Shown here piece after piece: positions 1 to 8,009 of a stretch of 39,532 nucleotides of DNA. The notes beneath the pieces were generated by a model. The model saw nothing but the letters and a program-made list of their open reading frames with translations, was not told the origin of the DNA and searched no databases. Made by a program: the position numbers and the translations under genes. This DNA comes from Bacillota bacterium (GTDB lineage: Bacteria; Bacillota; Clostridia; Christensenellales; Aristaeellaceae): contig JAEYPB010000029.1 of the NCBI GenBank assembly GCA_023411175.1, forward strand, positions 1 through 39,532. Reading direction: 5' to 3'. Every line of letters starts with the position of its first letter. The first letter of the stretch is position 1.

Positions 1-67
1 TTAAGTCAAAGCGCTTTGCTCAGACTCCGAAAACTTGACAATCCGCGAAGTGGCAATTGATGCTGTA

Positions 68-104
68 AGCCCCCGGTCCCGCGTCGGGAACCGGGGGCTC
101 GCTT
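68..104 (-). terminator. hairpin after the zinc-repeat gene
   Basis: A 10-bp inverted repeat (68-77 with 90-99, arms AGCCCCCGGT and ACCGGGGGCT) lies 14 bases beyond the stop of the minus-strand gene. There is no strong T-run on either strand, so termination is likely but not certain. Bases 1-67 hold nothing I can assign. Confidence 0.55.
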
Positions 105-117
105 AAATCCTGTCGGT

Positions 118-2355
118 CTACGGCTTCGGCGCGTCGCACACGGTGCAGCGCACGTACATGCGGGACAGCGCGGTTTTGAGCGTGATCTTCATCGTGTTAT
201 GGATGCCGTCACAGTTCACCTTGCTGTGGTACTTGAGGCCCGCGGGCGTCACGTAGACGTAGGTGGTCTGGCTCTTGAAGCAGGTCGGGCAGGGCGTCTT
301 GCCGTACTTCTTGGCGGTGATCAGCGCGACCTTCTTGGCGTTCTTGGCGTCGTCCGTCTTGCAGCCGCTCTTGTGGTAGTACTTGCCGCTGAGCGTCGAG
401 TAGACGTAGGTAGCGCTGGACGCCGCGGTCTTGGACTTCATGCAGACCGGGCAGGCAGTCTTGCCCGCCGACTTGGCCGTCGCCATCGTCACCTTCCGCG
501 CGTTCTTCATGCCGGAGCAATCCGCCTTGGCGTGGTAGTACCTGCCGCCGGTGGTGGCGTAGACGGTGGTCTTGGCTTCCGCGGAGGCCTGAGCCTGCTT
601 CTTCATGCAGACCGGGCAGGGGGTCTGCTTGCGCTTTTTGGCGGTTGCCAGCGTGACCCGCGTCGCGTTCTTCATCCCGGAGCAGTCCGCCTTGGCGTGG
701 TAGTATTTGCCGCCCACCGTGGAGTAGTAGTAAGTCGCGGTGGTGGTCTTCATGCAGATGGGGCAGGCGGTCTTGCCGGCCTTCTTGGCCGTTGCCAGCG
801 TCACCTTCCGGGCGTCCTTCATGCCGGAGCAGTCCGACTTGGCGTGGTAGTACTTTCCGGCCGTCGTCGCGTAGACGTAGGAGGTGGTGGACGCCTTGAC
901 GCACACCGGGCAGGGCTGTTTGCCCTTGGACTTGGCCGTGGCCAGCGTGATTTTGCGGGCGTCCTTCATGCCCGAGCAGTTGGCCTTGGTGTGGTAGTAC
1001 TTTCCGGCCGTCGTCGCGTAGTAGACGGTGGAAGAACTGGCCGTGGTGCCGATGCACACCGGGCAGGGCTTCTGGCCGCGCTTCTTGGCGGTGGCCAGCG
1101 TAATCTTCCGGGCGTTCTTCATGCCCGAGCAGGTCGGATTCACATGGTAATACTTGCCCGCGGTCGTGCTGTAGTAGGTCTTGGTGGCGGTGCTGCTGGA
1201 AGATGTCTTTTTCACGCACTTCGGACATGGCTTCTTGCCCGCCTTCTGCGCCGCAGCCTTCGTGATCCGCTGGGCATTTTTCATACCCGAGCAGTTCTTG
1301 TCGGTATGGTAGTAGTCGCCGCCCTTGGTGGCAAAGTATGCGCCGATGCATACCGGGCAGGCGGTCTTGCCCGCCTTCTGCGCCTGGGCCAGCGTGACGG
1401 CCTGGGCATTCTTCATGCCCGAGCAGGTGGAAGTCTTGTGGTAGTACTTACCGCCCTTGTTCGCGTAGTACAGGGTTCCGACAGCCTGCTCGCCGTAGCA
1501 CACCGGGCAGGCCGTGAGGCCGCGGTTCCGGGCGATGTCCATCGAAATCTTGCTCGCGGTGCCGGTGATGTTGGTGCAGGTATCGGTCCTGTGGTAGTAG
1601 CTGCCGCTGTTGGCCGCCCAAGCGTAGGTGGTGTCCTCGTCATCGGTGGCGGTATCATCGGCGGTGTCGCCGGCGGTGTCGTCCACGTCGCCTGTGTCGC
1701 CGGTACTGCCGTCAGGCCGCGGCGTCACCATGGCCGCGCCGGGTGCGGGCGTCTCTTCGGCCTGATCGGGGGTGGTCAGGTCGTCCGCCAGGGCGCCTGC
1801 CGCGGGCGTCGGCGTCGCGCCGACGACGATGGATTCCGGCGCCTGAATGTTGCCCACGCCAACGGTCTGGTCGGCGCTCTGGCCAAACACGGAGGAGAAC
1901 AGCCAGATCAGGAGCACAATGAACCAGACCGCCGAAGCGCCCATCACGATCATGCGGGTTCTGGGCTCCAGCCGCTCACGCTTCCAGAGGATCCAGATGC
2001 CCAGCGGCGGCAGCACCACGAGCAGAAGCCACATCAGCCAATCGCTCTGGTAGAGCACATCGTAACGGCCGGCGGGCGCGTTTTCATCCGGATAGTAGCC
2101 GGCAGGCTCGTAGTCCCCATCCTGTGGCGGATAAGGATCGCCCTGGTCGTAGCCGCGGCCGTAGGGGTTGTAGTCGTCGCCGGGCTCTCCCGGAAAGCGG
2201 CCCTCCGGGCCGTAGCCACCGGAAGGCTGCGCTTCGTCCCTCGCATCCCCCTGGCGTTCGAAGGAAAGGCGCCGAATCTCCCCGTCGCCCCATTTATACG
2301 CGATGCCGCGCTTCGACCAATGCAATTTCAGCCTGCCGAATTGCTTTGTTGCCAT
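118..2355 (-). CDS. membrane-anchored protein with ten tandem H-C-C-C metal-binding-type repeats
   Basis: A 745-aa protein. Residues 1-100 are hydrophilic and rich in G, P, Y and D. Two hydrophobic segments (about 106-124 and 135-155) flank a basic loop (KRERLEPRTR). A Pro/Thr/Asp-rich linker (156-243) leads to ten repeats of about 50 residues (244-745). The core of each repeat is YYH-x4-C-SGMK...T...A...G..PC-x2-C, so each has one His and three Cys. This spacing resembles the Ada-like zinc knuckle found at the C-terminus of some secreted nucleases, with His replacing the first Cys; that link is from memory of the family. The linker looks like a wall spacer and the basic loop suggests both ends face outward, but topology is uncertain. 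Start chosen by an AAGGTGG site before ATG 2355. Transcribed alone, with its own promoter and a terminator-like hairpin. Function unknown; metal binding is inferred. Confidence 0.85.
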   Translation of the reverse strand: MATKQFGRLKLHWSKRGIAYKWGDGEIRRLSFERQGDARDEAQPSGGYGPEGRFPGEPGDDYNPYGRGYDQGDPYPPQDGDYEPAGYYPDENAPAGRYDVLYQSDWLMWLLLVVLPPLGIWILWKRERLEPRTRMIVMGASAVWFIVLLIWLFSSVFGQSADQTVGVGNIQAPESIVVGATPTPAAGALADDLTTPDQAEETPAPGAAMVTPRPDGSTGDTGDVDDTAGDTADDTATDDEDTTYAWAANSGSYYHRTDTCTNITGTASKISMDIARNRGLTACPVCYGEQAVGTLYYANKGGKYYHKTSTCSGMKNAQAVTLAQAQKAGKTACPVCIGAYFATKGGDYYHTDKNCSGMKNAQRITKAAAQKAGKKPCPKCVKKTSSSSTATKTYYSTTAGKYYHVNPTCSGMKNARKITLATAKKRGQKPCPVCIGTTASSSTVYYATTAGKYYHTKANCSGMKDARKITLATAKSKGKQPCPVCVKASTTSYVYATTAGKYYHAKSDCSGMKDARKVTLATAKKAGKTACPICMKTTTATYYYSTVGGKYYHAKADCSGMKNATRVTLATAKKRKQTPCPVCMKKQAQASAEAKTTVYATTGGRYYHAKADCSGMKNARKVTMATAKSAGKTACPVCMKSKTAASSATYVYSTLSGKYYHKSGCKTDDAKNAKKVALITAKKYGKTPCPTCFKSQTTYVYVTPAGLKYHSKVNCDGIHNTMKITLKTALSRMYVRCTVCDAPKP

Positions 2356-2454
2356 TCTTCAACCACCTTTTCTCGCGTGCCCTTTGGAAAAAGACGTGCG
2401 TCTCGTGCGGATAGGTAACATCAATCGAGCGCATGCTCGCGCTTCGTAATGAAA

Positions 2455-2483
2455 AGTGTACAACAAAACACACCTCCAGTCAA
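2455..2483 (-). promoter_or_regulatory. sigma-A promoter of the zinc-repeat gene
   Basis: On the minus strand TTGACT (2478-2483), a 17-bp spacer and TACACT (2455-2460). It points at the gene starting at 2355 and predicts a leader of about 90 nt. Confidence 0.7.
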
Positions 2484-2756
2484 TATCGGTTGGACGCAAA
2501 ACCGCTGGTTATTGTTTCATCTAAACGCATTTTCGCAGAATAAGGAAGGAAAATCCCAAACCGGCACGCCGGCCGCGGTGGACAACGGGCCGGACTGCGT
2601 TCCTCGGGCATGGGCGTCGGGGCGATGCTCCGCGCCGAAGGCGAGGGTGGCCAGGCCGTCTCAGCCCATCGGCAAATCCCCCGTACGATTTGTCTCTTCC
2701 GGCGCAATCCGCGCGGCGCTTCGCGCGCGGGCGGTATATGCAAAAACCGTCATTCG
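2484..2756. other. GC-rich non-coding stretch between divergent promoters
   Basis: This segment lies upstream of both the minus promoter (2455-2483) and the plus promoter (2757-2765), so it belongs to neither leader. I see no convincing gene. It has self-complementary parts, for example CAAATC/GATTTG (2673-2678 with 2687-2692), and on the minus strand an ATGGGC/GCCCAT pair enclosing smaller hairpins. No known RNA family is recognised. Confidence 0.4.
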
Positions 2757-2765
2757 TGGTATAAT
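2757..2765 (+). promoter_or_regulatory. extended -10 promoter of the CapA-like gene
   Basis: TGGTATAAT (2757-2765) is a perfect extended -10 element 30 bases before the ATG at 2796. The -35 region (TATGCA at 2737) is poor, as is usual for extended -10 promoters. Confidence 0.65.
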
Positions 2766-2795
2766 GTCTCAAACGCCAGAAATGGAGTTGATTCA

Positions 2796-4172
2796 ATGCA
2801 TTCAAACAGGCGGCGCGGCTACAAAGCGCTTCCCCGCCAGGTACGCCTCGCGCTTTTCATCGCGGCGCTTGTTTTGGTCGCGGTGATGGTTCTCCTGCTC
2901 GCGCGCTGCTCCGCGCCGGATCGCAGCATCACGGTCATGGCCCCGACGCCCGGGCCGACCGTGGGCGTCTTTTCCGAGACCGCCCCGCCCGAAGTAAGTC
3001 AAAGCGGCGCCGAGGACGAGGGCGAAAAGGGCGGCGACGCCTCCGCCGACGCGCCCGACGAGGAGGTCGACGTGGAGGCCGACCTTTCCGCGGAAAACAC
3101 CCAGACCACCGGCGCCAAGCGCAAGGCGGTCATCCGCTCCTTCGGCGACATTATCATCCACGAGCCGCTCTATAAAACCGCCTACGACAGCACTGAAAAG
3201 ACCTTTGACTTTTCGCCCTATTTTTCGATGATCTCCGACTCGCTCTCGAAGGCGGACTATACCATCGGCAACGTAGACGGGCCGATGGGCGGCAAGGGCA
3301 GCCGCGGCTACCGGTTCTACCCGCAGTTCAACACGCCGCCGCACCTGCTCTACGCCCTCAAGGACAGCGGCGTGGACATGCTGACCCTGGCCAACAACCA
3401 CGCGCTGGACACCTTCTTTGACGGGCTCAAGCGCCAGATCGACAACGTGGAAAAGGTTGGCATCGACCACATCGGCGCCTACCGCACCCAGGAGGAATAC
3501 GACACCCCGAAGGTCGTGGACATCAAGGGCATCAAGGTGGGCTTCACCAATTACACCGTCTCCACCAACAACCTCGAGAACAGCTCTGACAAGGAGGCCA
3601 CCATCTACGGCCTGCGTACCACGCGCAACTCCAGCCCCACGAAGGACATCGCGGCGCTTCGAAGCGCCGGCGCGGAATTCGTGGTGATCTACATGCACTG
3701 GGGCGAGGAATACGAACGAGCCGTCAACAATTCCCAGAAGGATATGGCCAGAAAGCTGATCGCCGCGGGGGCGGACATGATCATCGGCGGCCATCCCCAC
3801 GTGGTGCAGTCCATCGACACCGTGAAGGCCAAGGACGCGGACGGCAACACCCGCAGCGGCCTGGTCGTCTATTCGATGGGCAACTTTTTGAGCGACCAGA
3901 GGACGCGGTACCGGGACAGCGGCATCATCTTCGAGTTCACGCTGGTGGACGACGGCTCCGGCGTGGTCAAGGCCGCCTCGCCGCGCTATGTGCCGGCCTA
4001 CGTGTGGCGCGTGAAGAAGGGCAACGGGTACGATTACCGGGTCGTCGCCTGCGGCGAGACGATCGAGAACCGGCCCGACTCCATGAGCGACGACGTGTAC
4101 AAGCGCGTCAAGCAGGTGTGGAACGAGCTGAAGAATCTGATCGGCGACGGCGCCGGCATTGCCAAGTCCTGA
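2796..4172 (+). CDS. CapA/PgsA-type metallophosphatase-like protein, membrane anchored
   Basis: A 458-aa protein. Residues 15-38 form a signal anchor after a basic N-terminus; a low-complexity acidic stretch of roughly 80 residues follows, then a PGA_cap domain. Visible family motifs are SFGDIIIHEPLY, NVDGPMGG, TLANNHALD, MHWGEEYE, GGHPHVVQ and YSMGNFLSD, which include the metal-ligand Asp, Asn and His positions of the calcineurin-like fold. The family includes poly-gamma-glutamate synthesis protein CapA/PgsA, but no capB/capC neighbours are present, so a capsule role is not supported; an extracytoplasmic phosphoesterase role is equally possible. The start at 2796 is chosen because the TGGTATAAT promoter sits just upstream and GGAG lies at proper spacing; the frame is open further upstream but reads as non-coding. 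Probably co-transcribed with the LysM-like and mutY genes. Confidence 0.9.
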   Translation: MHSNRRRGYKALPRQVRLALFIAALVLVAVMVLLLARCSAPDRSITVMAPTPGPTVGVFSETAPPEVSQSGAEDEGEKGGDASADAPDEEVDVEADLSAENTQTTGAKRKAVIRSFGDIIIHEPLYKTAYDSTEKTFDFSPYFSMISDSLSKADYTIGNVDGPMGGKGSRGYRFYPQFNTPPHLLYALKDSGVDMLTLANNHALDTFFDGLKRQIDNVEKVGIDHIGAYRTQEEYDTPKVVDIKGIKVGFTNYTVSTNNLENSSDKEATIYGLRTTRNSSPTKDIAALRSAGAEFVVIYMHWGEEYERAVNNSQKDMARKLIAAGADMIIGGHPHVVQSIDTVKAKDADGNTRSGLVVYSMGNFLSDQRTRYRDSGIIFEFTLVDDGSGVVKAASPRYVPAYVWRVKKGNGYDYRVVACGETIENRPDSMSDDVYKRVKQVWNELKNLIGDGAGIAKS

Positions 4173-4203
4173 CGCGCATACCTTCCCCCGGGGAGGTGCG
4201 CAT

Positions 4204-4425
4204 ATGCGAGAAGATGTGGTTAACCCCGGCGAAGGGCTGGACGCGCTGGCCTCGAGGCTCGGCGTTCCCGCCTGCATGCTGCTTCGGGCCAACAGGCTCT
4301 TCAGCCCCGCGTGGCTGATGCCCGGTCGGGTGATCCGGGTGCCGGCGGGCGATTTCTGCCGGACGGACGACTTCGTTTGCCCTGTCGAGGCGCTGGACAG
4401 ACCGGCGCGGGAGGATGGTTCTTGA
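4204..4425 (+). CDS. small LysM-like domain protein
   Basis: A 73-aa protein, almost all one LysM-like unit: NPGEGLDALASRLGVP, then LLRANRL, then LMPGRVIRVPAG (about residues 7-49). The remaining 24 residues are unassigned. LysM modules bind peptidoglycan or chitin-type glycans, yet no signal peptide or membrane segment is visible, so it may work inside the cell or be secreted by another route. A strong GGGGAGGTG site precedes the ATG. Its TGA overlaps the TTG start of mutY, indicating translational coupling. It follows the CapA-like gene by 31 bases. Confidence 0.75.
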   Translation: MREDVVNPGEGLDALASRLGVPACMLLRANRLFSPAWLMPGRVIRVPAGDFCRTDDFVCPVEALDRPAREDGS

Positions 4426-5456
4426 CGGATTTCACAAAGGCGCTTCTTTGCTGGCACGATGAAAACGCCCGGCCGCTTCCGTGGCGGCTGGAAAAAGACC
4501 CCTATAAAATCTGGCTTTCCGAGATCATGCTGCAGCAGACCCGCGCCGAGACGGTCGTCGGCTATTACGGGCGGTTTCTAGACCGCTTTCCGACGGTCTC
4601 GGCGCTGGCCGCTGCCGACCCGGTGGAGGTATTAAAGCTCTGGGAGGGCCTCGGGTACTATTCCAGGGCCCGGAACCTGATGAAGGCGGCGAAGGCTGTG
4701 GCGGCCGCGGGCGGCTTCCCGCGGGATGTCAAGGGGCTTCGCGCGCTTCCCGGCGTGGGCGAATACACCGCCGGGGCGATCGCGTCGATCGCCTTTGGCC
4801 TTCCGGAGCCCGCCATCGACGGCAACCAGATCCGCGTACTCAGCCGGGCGTTCGGCGTCCGCGTGAGCGCCGCATCGCCCGAGGGCAAGCGCGCGCTCCG
4901 GCAGGCCGCCGAGCGCGCGATCCCGGCGGAGCGGCCAGGCGACTTCAATCAGGCGATGATGGGGCTGGGCGCCATGGTCTGCACCCCCAGGCCCGACTGT
5001 ACGCGCTGTCCCGTCAGCGGCTTCTGCGACGCCTTCCGGGCGGGTGACGCCGCGTCCCTTCCGGTGCTGCCGCCCAAGGCGGACAAGCGTACCGAGCAGC
5101 GGGCGGTGGCTTTGGTCTTTCGGGACAACTCAGTACTGGTCAGGAGGCGGCCGGACGAGGGCCTCCTCGCGGGGCTCTACGAGTTCCCCGGCTTTCCCGG
5201 CGCGAAAACCGGCGCCGAAGTGCGCGCCGCGCTCCAAGAGATCGGCGTGTCGCCCAAAGATCTTCGCCCCGGCGGCTCGGCGCGGCACGTGTTCACCCAC
5301 CTGATCTGGCGGATGGACGGCTGGCTCTGCGAGGCGGACGGCGCGGCCGAGGGCGAGTTCGTCGGCGCCGAGGCCCTGAATGCGCTGCCCTTCCCCACCG
5401 CGCTCAGGGCATTCCGGGAAATGGCGCTGGCGGCGCTCAATGAAAGCGCGCGCTGA
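4422..5456 (+). CDS. mutY: A/G-specific adenine DNA glycosylase MutY
   Basis: A 344-aa protein that removes adenine mispaired with 8-oxoguanine. The order of parts matches the family: catalytic Glu in LSEIMLQQT, helix-hairpin-helix LPGVGEYTAGAIAS, catalytic Asp in AIDGNQIRV, a Cys cluster for a [4Fe-4S] loop, and a NUDIX-like C-terminal recognition domain (RAVALVFRDNSVLVRRRP onward). The TTG at 4422 is chosen because GGGAGGA lies 7 bases upstream and the protein then begins at the usual family position; the open frame upstream lies inside the LysM gene. Odd point: the cluster reads C-x5-C-x2-C-x5-C, one residue shorter in the first gap than the usual C-x6-C-x2-C-x5-C. Confidence 0.95.
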   Translation: MTDFTKALLCWHDENARPLPWRLEKDPYKIWLSEIMLQQTRAETVVGYYGRFLDRFPTVSALAAADPVEVLKLWEGLGYYSRARNLMKAAKAVAAAGGFPRDVKGLRALPGVGEYTAGAIASIAFGLPEPAIDGNQIRVLSRAFGVRVSAASPEGKRALRQAAERAIPAERPGDFNQAMMGLGAMVCTPRPDCTRCPVSGFCDAFRAGDAASLPVLPPKADKRTEQRAVALVFRDNSVLVRRRPDEGLLAGLYEFPGFPGAKTGAEVRAALQEIGVSPKDLRPGGSARHVFTHLIWRMDGWLCEADGAAEGEFVGAEALNALPFPTALRAFREMALAALNESAR

Positions 5457-5518
5457 CGCGCTCCCTAACGCAAACAACCGGCAAAGGGGCCGGTGCAGAT
5501 ATCGAAAGGGATGATGGT

Positions 5519-6064
5519 ATGGCACTCTTGGGCGGAAACGACAAGGAGCGGGCGCGCAAGGCCAACCTGAAGGAGTTGGAGGACAAGCGCATCGCCTTTG
5601 CGGAGGCGAACGCAGGCCTCCGCGTGGAGCGGGCGCTTCTGGTGCAGTTCGGAGGCGGCTTCAAGGGCGTAGGCCTGGGCCCGGAAGGTATATACCTGTT
5701 CACCGGCCCCGGCCCGGGCGACGAGGAAGATTTTACTGTGGAGCACTTCACCCACTGCCGCGCGCGGCTCCGGGATGAGAAGATCGCGCCGGAGGGCGCG
5801 GCGGGCATCCTGGGCTTCGGCAAAAAGGGCGGTCAGGGCTACACGCTGTCCGTCGAGTTGGAGGACAGGCACTTTGAGCTGAGCTTCATCTCCGGCTACA
5901 ACTTCCTCCTGGAGGTCACCCCCTCCATCAAGAACCCCCTTCTGGACCCAAAGCGCCGCCCCGGCAATGCCAACATCGTCTGGGACATGCGCTCCATTCC
6001 CTACGCCGACTGCCAGGTCTCCTTCGCCCGCTGGCAGAAGGCGCTGAACGAATTCAAGGCGTGA
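5519..6064 (+). CDS. hypothetical protein, unrecognised family
   Basis: A 181-aa soluble protein with no signal peptide or membrane segment. The N-terminal 30 residues are charged and likely helical (KERARKANLKELEDKRIAF). The rest alternates short beta-like stretches with Gly-rich turns (VQFGGGFKGVGLGPEG, LGFGKKGGQGYTLSV), and the C-terminus ends in RWQKALNEF. I do not recognise a family. AAAGGG lies 8 bases before the ATG. A six-base inverted repeat (5477-5494) lies between mutY and this gene. It ends before a bidirectional terminator, so it is the last gene of the plus-strand group. Confidence 0.75.
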   Translation: MALLGGNDKERARKANLKELEDKRIAFAEANAGLRVERALLVQFGGGFKGVGLGPEGIYLFTGPGPGDEEDFTVEHFTHCRARLRDEKIAPEGAAGILGFGKKGGQGYTLSVELEDRHFELSFISGYNFLLEVTPSIKNPLLDPKRRPGNANIVWDMRSIPYADCQVSFARWQKALNEFKA

Positions 6065-6072
6065 TAAAACCG

Positions 6073-6107
6073 GCAAAGCCCCGAAAACGTCGTTTTCGGG
6101 GCTTTGC
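6073..6107. terminator. bidirectional terminator, near-perfect palindrome
   Basis: A 17-bp inverted repeat (6073-6089 with 6091-6107) around a single central T, with A/T runs inside both arms. It sits between the convergent genes ending at 6064 (plus) and 6129 (minus) and can serve both. Confidence 0.85.
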
Positions 6108-6128
6108 ATAAATTGCTACTGATTTCGC

Positions 6129-6620
6129 CTATTCGTCCGGCACCACGACCAGCGTGCCCGGGTCGTAGGCTTCGTCCCACACGGCGGCCTTGTCCTGGCG
6201 CACCTGCTTCATCACGTCTTCCCACGTAGCGGAAGCATAGCCGTCAAACTGCTTTCCGTCCGAGGACGAGAGCACCATCGTCTCCACGTCGCGACTGGTG
6301 GGCTCCTCCACGGGGATGGCCAGGTAGACCTTCTTGCCCTTCTGGTAGCTGACCGCCACGTCGGTCTGCACCGCCTGGGTCAGCACGCTGTCCAACTCAA
6401 AGCAGACAAAATCCTCGAAATCCGCCTTGTCCGGCGGGCTTTTGAAATCCAGCATGTCCAGCGCCTTCTGGTATTCGCCATAGCTGATGAGCGTCAGCGC
6501 GTCCTTGGCCTGATCGAACAGCTTTGAATCCAGCGCCTTCGCGCTGACGACCAGAGGCGTCATCGCAAAGAGCGCCGCGCACAGCGCAAAAGCCGTCAAC
6601 TTTTTCATACCGGAGCGCAT
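6129..6620 (-). CDS. small secreted protein of unknown function
   Basis: A 163-aa protein with a clear signal peptide (KKLTAFALCAALFAMTPLVV, cleavage near VSA-KA). The mature part is about 135 residues, mixed helix and strand, with no cysteine pair pattern or metal motif I recognise. Two starts are possible: Met1 at 6620, whose AAGGGA site is very close, and Met5 at 6608, with the same site at about 12 bases; the second gives a more typical signal peptide. It follows the ABC importer genes by 52 bases on the same strand and may be the last gene of that operon, but no function links it to transport. Confidence 0.7.
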   Translation of the reverse strand: MRSGMKKLTAFALCAALFAMTPLVVSAKALDSKLFDQAKDALTLISYGEYQKALDMLDFKSPPDKADFEDFVCFELDSVLTQAVQTDVAVSYQKGKKVYLAIPVEEPTSRDVETMVLSSSDGKQFDGYASATWEDVMKQVRQDKAAVWDEAYDPGTLVVVPDE

Positions 6621-6672
6621 TTCCCTTCACGTCCTTCATGGTTTGGTAATGCTTTGACGCGCGGGATACGCA

Positions 6673-7257
6673 CTAGGTTGCATCATAAGGCGCGTCCAGG
6701 GAAAAAATGGCGTCCGCGCCGAGGCGCTGGATGTCCTCCGGATCATGAGAGATGAGGAGCACCGCCGCCCGCCCCCGGTTTTGCGAAACATAGGCCGCCG
6801 CCTGGCGCTTCGAATCCTCGTCGAGGCCGGTCATCGGCTCGTCCAGCACGATCAGCCCCGCCCCTGCGATCATCGCCCGCGCCAGCGCCACGCGCCGCCG
6901 CATGCCGCCGCTCAGCCGGTCGACCCGAACCTCCATGTCGTCCGCGAGTCCCAGCGCGTTCAGGTGCGTCCGCGCCGCTTCGACCGAAGCACCCACGAGC
7001 ACGAGGTTTTGAAGCGCGCTCATGTGCTCAATCAGCCGATCCTCCTGAAAGACCGCCGCTCTTTTGATCCCATCCAGCCCGTCGACGCGCCCCGCGTCCG
7101 GCGCCTCAAGCCCCAGAAGGATCCGGGCGAGGGTCGTCTTGCCCGCGCCGGAGCGCCCGACCAGCGCGGTGACCGACCCCGCCGGCAGGGTCAGGCTTAC
7201 GCGCTCCAGCACGCGCCTGCCGCCAAAGGATTTTGAGACGTCTGTCAGCGCGATCAC
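6673..7257 (-). CDS. ABC importer ATP-binding subunit (SsuB/TauB-like)
   Basis: A 194-aa ATPase. Walker A is GRSGAGKTT (about residues 33-41), the signature is LSGGMRRRV, Walker B is LIVLDEP, and the switch histidine is in LLISHD. It is short for the family (usually 230-260 aa), lacking any C-terminal extension. Its start overlaps the permease stop by four bases (ATGA, 7254-7257), so the pair is translationally coupled. Order SBP-permease-ATPase matches the aliphatic sulfonate, taurine, nitrate and pyrimidine-precursor importer group; the substrate cannot be told from sequence. Confidence 0.9.
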   Translation of the reverse strand: MIALTDVSKSFGGRRVLERVSLTLPAGSVTALVGRSGAGKTTLARILLGLEAPDAGRVDGLDGIKRAAVFQEDRLIEHMSALQNLVLVGASVEAARTHLNALGLADDMEVRVDRLSGGMRRRVALARAMIAGAGLIVLDEPMTGLDEDSKRQAAAYVSQNRGRAAVLLISHDPEDIQRLGADAIFSLDAPYDAT

Positions 7258-8006
7258 TTTACCGCCCCCGTCAGGCGCTTTTCCGCCGCGCCGATGGATT
7301 TCACCGCCAGTTTTTCAAACAGGATGCTCAGCGCCACCACCGCCGCCGTCCAGGCGAAGAGTTCGTCGGTGGCGAGGAAAAGCTTCGCCCGGTAGAGCGC
7401 GTCGCCGATGGAATTCGCCGGCTGGCCGATGACCTCCGCGGCGACGCCCGCCTTCCAACAAATGCCCATGGCGCTGCGGCAGGCGGACAGAAGGTACGGC
7501 GCGGCGGCCGGCGCGTAGATGGCGCGGGCTCTTCGCCCGGCGGGTACGCCGAACACATCCGCCATTTCGAGCAGCTTCCCGTCCGCGCCGTCGAGGCCGG
7601 CGAGGGCGCTTTCATAGATCAGCGGCAGCGCCATCAGAAACGATATGAAGACCGAAAGATCCCGCGCGCTGATCCATACCAGCGCCAGAATCACAAACGA
7701 GGCGATGGGTGTCGCCTTGACGGCAGCCATCGGCGGCGAGAGCAGCAACCGCGCGCCCCGCGAAAAGTACGAAAGTATGCCCAGCGCCGCGCCGACGACG
7801 AGCGCCAGCAGGAAGCCCAGCGCGATCCGGCCGAAGGTCTGCCCGACGGACAGGTAAAAACCGCCCGTTCCCATGAGGCGGACGAGCGTGACAAAGGTCG
7901 AGACAGGAGAAACCATCAGGATCTCCTGTCCGACCAAGATACTTGCGAGCTGCCACAGCGCGAGCCAGAATGCTCCTACCGCGAGGCCCGTGAGCCGCCT
8001 TTTCAT
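7254..8006 (-). CDS. ABC importer permease (SsuC/TauC-like)
   Basis: A 250-aa integral membrane protein of the binding-protein-dependent permease family, with several hydrophobic segments starting at residue 5. The EAA-type cytoplasmic loop is recognisable as ALAGLDGADGKLLEMADVFG followed by AIYAPAAAPYLLSA. It sits three bases after the binding-protein gene and overlaps the ATPase gene by four bases, so the three form one transcription unit read leftward from the promoter at 9008-9036. Confidence 0.9.
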   Translation of the reverse strand: MKRRLTGLAVGAFWLALWQLASILVGQEILMVSPVSTFVTLVRLMGTGGFYLSVGQTFGRIALGFLLALVVGAALGILSYFSRGARLLLSPPMAAVKATPIASFVILALVWISARDLSVFISFLMALPLIYESALAGLDGADGKLLEMADVFGVPAGRRARAIYAPAAAPYLLSACRSAMGICWKAGVAAEVIGQPANSIGDALYRAKLFLATDELFAWTAAVVALSILFEKLAVKSIGAAEKRLTGAVK

Positions 8007-8009
8007 GCG

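Noticed and set aside
1..40. TTAAGTCA at the window start, as in copy A of the element
   Set aside because: Only eight bases match before the sequences diverge; no hairpins of the element follow.
35..63. TTGACA at 35-40 as a plus-strand promoter
   Set aside because: The hexamer 17 bases on is TGATGC, a poor -10, and it would drive transcription into a minus-strand gene.
199..2418. 739-codon open frame on the plus strand opposite the zinc-repeat gene
   Set aside because: It mirrors the repeats of the minus gene, has runs of R, G, V and H typical of an antisense frame in GC-rich DNA, and lacks a ribosome site; the minus strand has promoter, signal-like segments and conserved repeats.
2650..2670. 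CTGAGA on the minus strand, recalling the thiamine riboswitch box
   Set aside because: The other conserved parts of that riboswitch are absent, and the site is upstream of the promoter, not in a leader.
2610..2795. Upstream extension of the CapA-like gene by 62 codons
   Set aside because: The extension would start before the extended -10 promoter at 2757-2765 and lacks a membrane-protein start; the ATG at 2796 gives a normal signal anchor.
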